This document shows, piece by piece, positions 21,428 to 23,879 of a stretch of 23,879 nt of DNA; within the stretch, counting starts at the first letter, position 1, and each line of letters opens with the position of its first letter. The notes below the pieces were generated by a model. It ran no database searches, was not told the DNA's origin, and worked only from the letters and a program-made list of their open reading frames with translations. Location: assembly GCA_049511115.1 (NCBI GenBank), contig JBEKYH010000045.1, positions 1-23,879 of the forward strand. The letters run 5' to 3'. Made by a program: the position numbers and the translations under genes. Origin of the DNA: JBEKYH01 sp049511115 (GTDB taxonomy: Bacteria > Planctomycetota > Phycisphaerae > Tepidisphaerales > Tepidisphaeraceae).

Positions 21428-22012
21428 TTAGGTAGAACCTGGTACGTTCCTGTCCCCTTCACGTTCTTGTAACTTTTTCACTTTGCGCCTCGCGAGTTCC
21501 GCCACCTCGAACTCCAGGGTCTCTAAAAACGTCTTTTCAGCCAGTGAAGATTCACCTGTTTCGTGGTCCCACCTGCAAACAGCACCTTCAGGATTGAAGC
21601 CGTAAACATTCGCGTCGCCAATGATCTTGATGCACGGAACGAGGTCGGTTCCTGATCGCTTGCGAAAGGTCGAGGTCTGGACGCGAATGCTCATAAACTC
21701 GGGAATGCCGCGTGCAAATCCATAGACGTACATTCCGTAAAGCATGGACCAGAATGGCCCGACATCAAAAGCCTTCGGTCGCGGCCAGAGTTCCTCCTTC
21801 ACGGCCACGTATAGCCCGCCGATTCTGGAAACAGAAAAATCGATAAAGTCGAACGGAAGCCGGACTCCGGCCTCGAAGGCGAATGAATCAATTTCCTCGA
21901 CCGTCGGACCGTCTGCGCCACACGCAATCAGTTGATACTGCTCCTGCTCAAGATATCTCGAAAGGATCGGGAAATAATCATTGTGTCCCGGGATCGGTCG
22001 CTTCTGCGCCAT
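21428..22012 (-). CDS. SUKH-superfamily (SMI1/KNR4-like) protein
   Basis: Cytosolic protein of 194 residues. The segment VEEIDSFAFEAGVRLPFDFI (38-57) followed by DFSVSRIGGLYVAV fits the SUKH signature: an acidic helix, LP-x-D, then aromatic residues and a Gly-containing turn. Later parts (NVYGFNPEGAVCRWDHETGE) also fit the fold's beta-strands. SUKH proteins are often immunity partners of polymorphic toxins; no toxin lies next to it, so it is an orphan here. AAAGGA lies five bases before the ATG. A charged helical tail ends the protein. The family call is from pattern only. Confidence 0.62.
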   Translation of the reverse strand: MAQKRPIPGHNDYFPILSRYLEQEQYQLIACGADGPTVEEIDSFAFEAGVRLPFDFIDFSVSRIGGLYVAVKEELWPRPKAFDVGPFWSMLYGMYVYGFARGIPEFMSIRVQTSTFRKRSGTDLVPCIKIIGDANVYGFNPEGAVCRWDHETGESSLAEKTFLETLEFEVAELARRKVKKLQEREGDRNVPGST

Positions 22013-22056
22013 ATAAGTCCTTTAGGCCCAGCATAACCGGATTGGAGTTCAATTAC

Positions 22057-22074
22057 GTCCCGCCAAGCCGGGAC
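22057..22074. terminator. stem-loop downstream of pyrG (weak terminator candidate)
   Basis: GTCCCG-CCAAGC-CGGGAC is a perfect 6-bp stem with a 6-base loop, 27 bases after the pyrG stop and ahead of the SUKH-like gene. It lacks a T-run on either strand, so it would be at best factor-dependent. Confidence 0.4.
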
Positions 22075-22101
22075 AAAGGGATTTGAACGCATGCCTCCCC
22101 C

Positions 22102-23868
22102 TCACCCATGCACTAGCCGCTCCTCCACCCCGCGCCCTGCCCCCGCCCCGCCCTCGGCATACTTCATCGCCGCCTTGCACAATCCCATGAACAGCGGCGA
22201 CGGCCGCAACGGCCGGCTGGTCAGTTCGGGGTGCGCCTGCGTCCCCACAAAGAACGGATGCATCTCGCTCGGCAATTCCAGTATCTGCATGATCGGCTGC
22301 GTGGGATGTTTGCCGCTGAAGATCATGCCGTGGGCTTCGAGCATTTCGATGTACTTGGGATCGACTTCGTAACGATGGCGGAAGCGCAGGCGGATGGTGG
22401 CGGCGTTGTCGAAGAGGGCGGCGGCCATGGTGCCGGGCTTTAGCTCGATGTCCTTGCCGCCCAGGCGCATGTTGCCGCCGAGGCCTTCGATCTTCTTTTG
22501 CTCGGGCAGAATGTCGATCACGGCATGCTGGCAGGCCTTGTCGAACTCAGTGCTGTTGGCGTCGGCCAGCCCGCAGACGTTGCGGGCGTATTCGATGACC
22601 GCCATCTGGAAACCCAGACACAAGCCCAGGTAGGGAACCTTGTTCTCGCGCGCGTGGCGGATGCACTCAATTTTGCCTTCGGTGCCGCGCACGCCGAACC
22701 CGCCGGGGACGATGATGCCGTGACAATCGGACAGCCGCTTGGAGACGGTGGCCGGATCGACGGCGGTGGTATCAATCCATTTGAAATTGACGTTGACGCC
22801 CAGATGCACGCCGCAATGCTCGCCGGCCTTGATGATACTGGCATACGCGTCGCGGACGGCGGTGTATTTGCCGGTGACGGCCAGGGTGATTTCCTTGCGG
22901 GCCTTGCCGATGTGATCGACGAACCATCGCCAGCGGAGGCGGGCCTGATCCTCGCGGCGCTGATCGACGCGGTCGTGAAGGTTCAACAGCGTGAGCACTT
23001 CGCGGTCGATCCCCGCCTCGCGGAGGGCTTCGGGAATGGTGTAAATGCTCTCCACATCGTGCATTGTCACCACGCGCTTCATCGGCACGTTGGTGTACAT
23101 GGAAATCTTCTCGCGCACCTTCTCCTTCACCGGGTTTCCCGCGCGACACGCGATGATGTGCGGCATGATGCCTACTTCCATGAGGCGCTTGATGCCAAGC
23201 TGCGCGGCCTTGGATTTCTGCTCTCCCAGCGCGCCCGGCTCCAATACATATGTCAGGGCCACAAAGACAACGGAGTTTTCCCCTTCCTCGTATGCCAACT
23301 GGCGGCAGGCCTCTAAGTAAAATGAATTCTCGTAATCGCCCACGGTGCCGCCGACTTCGACAAACACAATGTCCGCGTTGCTCTTGGCGGCCAGTTCGCG
23401 CAATTTGAGTTTGATCTCACCGGTCACATGGGGAATGGCCTGCACATCGCGGCCGAGGTATCCGCCTTCGCGCTCCTTCTTGAGCACCGATGCGAATATC
23501 TGGCCGTTGGTCGTGAAATTGGCCGCCGACAGGTTCTGGTCGAGCAGGCGCTCGTAGGTGCCCAGGTCCATGTCGGTTTCCATGCCGTCATCGAGGACGA
23601 AAACCTCGCCGTGCCGATAGGGGTTGAGAGTGCCGCTGTCGAGGTTGTAGTAACCCTCCATTTTGATGGGGGCGACTTTGAGGCCCTTATCCTGAAGCAA
23701 CTTGGCCATCGAAGAGGAGAATATCCCCTTGCCGAGTCCGCTCATGACGGTGCCGACGATGACGACATATTTATGGTGCCCGCGGCGATAGCCTTCGGGC
23801 ATGGGTGTGTAAAATTCGGTCTCCTCCGTGGACTGACCGATCCGGGATAATAGTTCTTCGTTACTCAT
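22102..23868 (-). CDS. pyrG: CTP synthase (glutamine-hydrolysing), divergent subtype
   Basis: Makes CTP from UTP, ATP and glutamine. It has 588 residues, with a ~30-residue N-terminal extension before the amidoligase domain (about 33-310) and a C-terminal glutaminase domain (about 327-575). The P-loop reads GTVMSGLGKG (39-48) where most bacteria have GGVVSSLGKG. The next loop reads KMEGYYNLDSGT (69-80) instead of KLDPYINVDPGT. Mg-binding Asp99 and Glu171 (VEVGGTVGDYE), Lys218, Lys220 and Gln223, the glutaminase nucleophile Cys417 (GLCLGFQ) and His546/Glu548 are kept. It is thus likely active, with an altered UTP/CTP pocket. The ATG at 23868 is 11 bases from the window edge, so its promoter is not visible. 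Confidence 0.95.
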   Translation of the reverse strand: MSNEELLSRIGQSTEETEFYTPMPEGYRRGHHKYVVIVGTVMSGLGKGIFSSSMAKLLQDKGLKVAPIKMEGYYNLDSGTLNPYRHGEVFVLDDGMETDMDLGTYERLLDQNLSAANFTTNGQIFASVLKKEREGGYLGRDVQAIPHVTGEIKLKLRELAAKSNADIVFVEVGGTVGDYENSFYLEACRQLAYEEGENSVVFVALTYVLEPGALGEQKSKAAQLGIKRLMEVGIMPHIIACRAGNPVKEKVREKISMYTNVPMKRVVTMHDVESIYTIPEALREAGIDREVLTLLNLHDRVDQRREDQARLRWRWFVDHIGKARKEITLAVTGKYTAVRDAYASIIKAGEHCGVHLGVNVNFKWIDTTAVDPATVSKRLSDCHGIIVPGGFGVRGTEGKIECIRHARENKVPYLGLCLGFQMAVIEYARNVCGLADANSTEFDKACQHAVIDILPEQKKIEGLGGNMRLGGKDIELKPGTMAAALFDNAATIRLRFRHRYEVDPKYIEMLEAHGMIFSGKHPTQPIMQILELPSEMHPFFVGTQAHPELTSRPLRPSPLFMGLCKAAMKYAEGGAGAGRGVEERLVHG

Positions 23869-23879
23869 GGCGCGTTCCT

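Overview
The window is a bacterial chromosome segment of fairly high GC content. It is dominated by one long minus-strand ribosomal protein cluster in the classical S10-spc order: rpsJ, rplC, rplD, rplW, rplB, rpsS, rplV, rpsC, rplP, rpmC, rpsQ, rplN, rplX, rplE, rpsN, rpsH, rplF, rplR, rpsE, rplO, secY, map, rpmJ. It runs from about 13.5 kb down to the left edge, where rpmJ is cut by the window end. No rpmD (L30), adk or infA is present at its usual place. S5, L5 and L15 carry long low-complexity extensions. The L30 loss, these tails, and a zinc-ribbon membrane protein I associate with planctomycetes suggest Planctomycetota or a related lineage. That placement is inference, not proof.

Divergently from rpsJ, on the plus strand, lies def-fmt-rsmB (peptide deformylase, Met-tRNA formyltransferase, 16S rRNA m5C methyltransferase). 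With map at the other end of the ribosomal cluster, the genes for N-formylation, deformylation and N-terminal Met removal flank the ribosome genes. The rpsJ promoter (TTGACA-N16-TAAAAT) lies in the divergent spacer. A clean intrinsic terminator sits just after rpsJ and before rplC, so S10 may be uncoupled from, or attenuate, the rest of the cluster.

From 16.5 to 22 kb is a looser accessory region. It holds a DUF4241-like protein overlapping a divergent HU-family DNA-binding protein, a GlcG/HbpS-like protein, a zinc-ribbon membrane protein, a secreted Fes/IroE-type esterase with its own promoter, and an orphan SUKH-like protein. Between 18.69 and 20.13 kb there is about 1.4 kb with no credible gene. 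It holds a long imperfect inverted repeat (MITE or REPIN-like), a second half-copy of it, and several strong hairpins, including a compact cluster that could be a structured RNA.

The right edge holds pyrG (CTP synthase, minus strand), a divergent form with altered substrate-loop residues but intact catalytic residues. I see no CRISPR array, tRNA, rRNA, transposase or prophage gene. The main points of interest are the rpsJ terminator, the tailed ribosomal proteins, short repeats inside ribosomal operon spacers (a 14-bp tandem array before rplE and a REPIN-like pair before secY), the overlapping DUF4241-like/HU-like pair, and the structured non-coding region.
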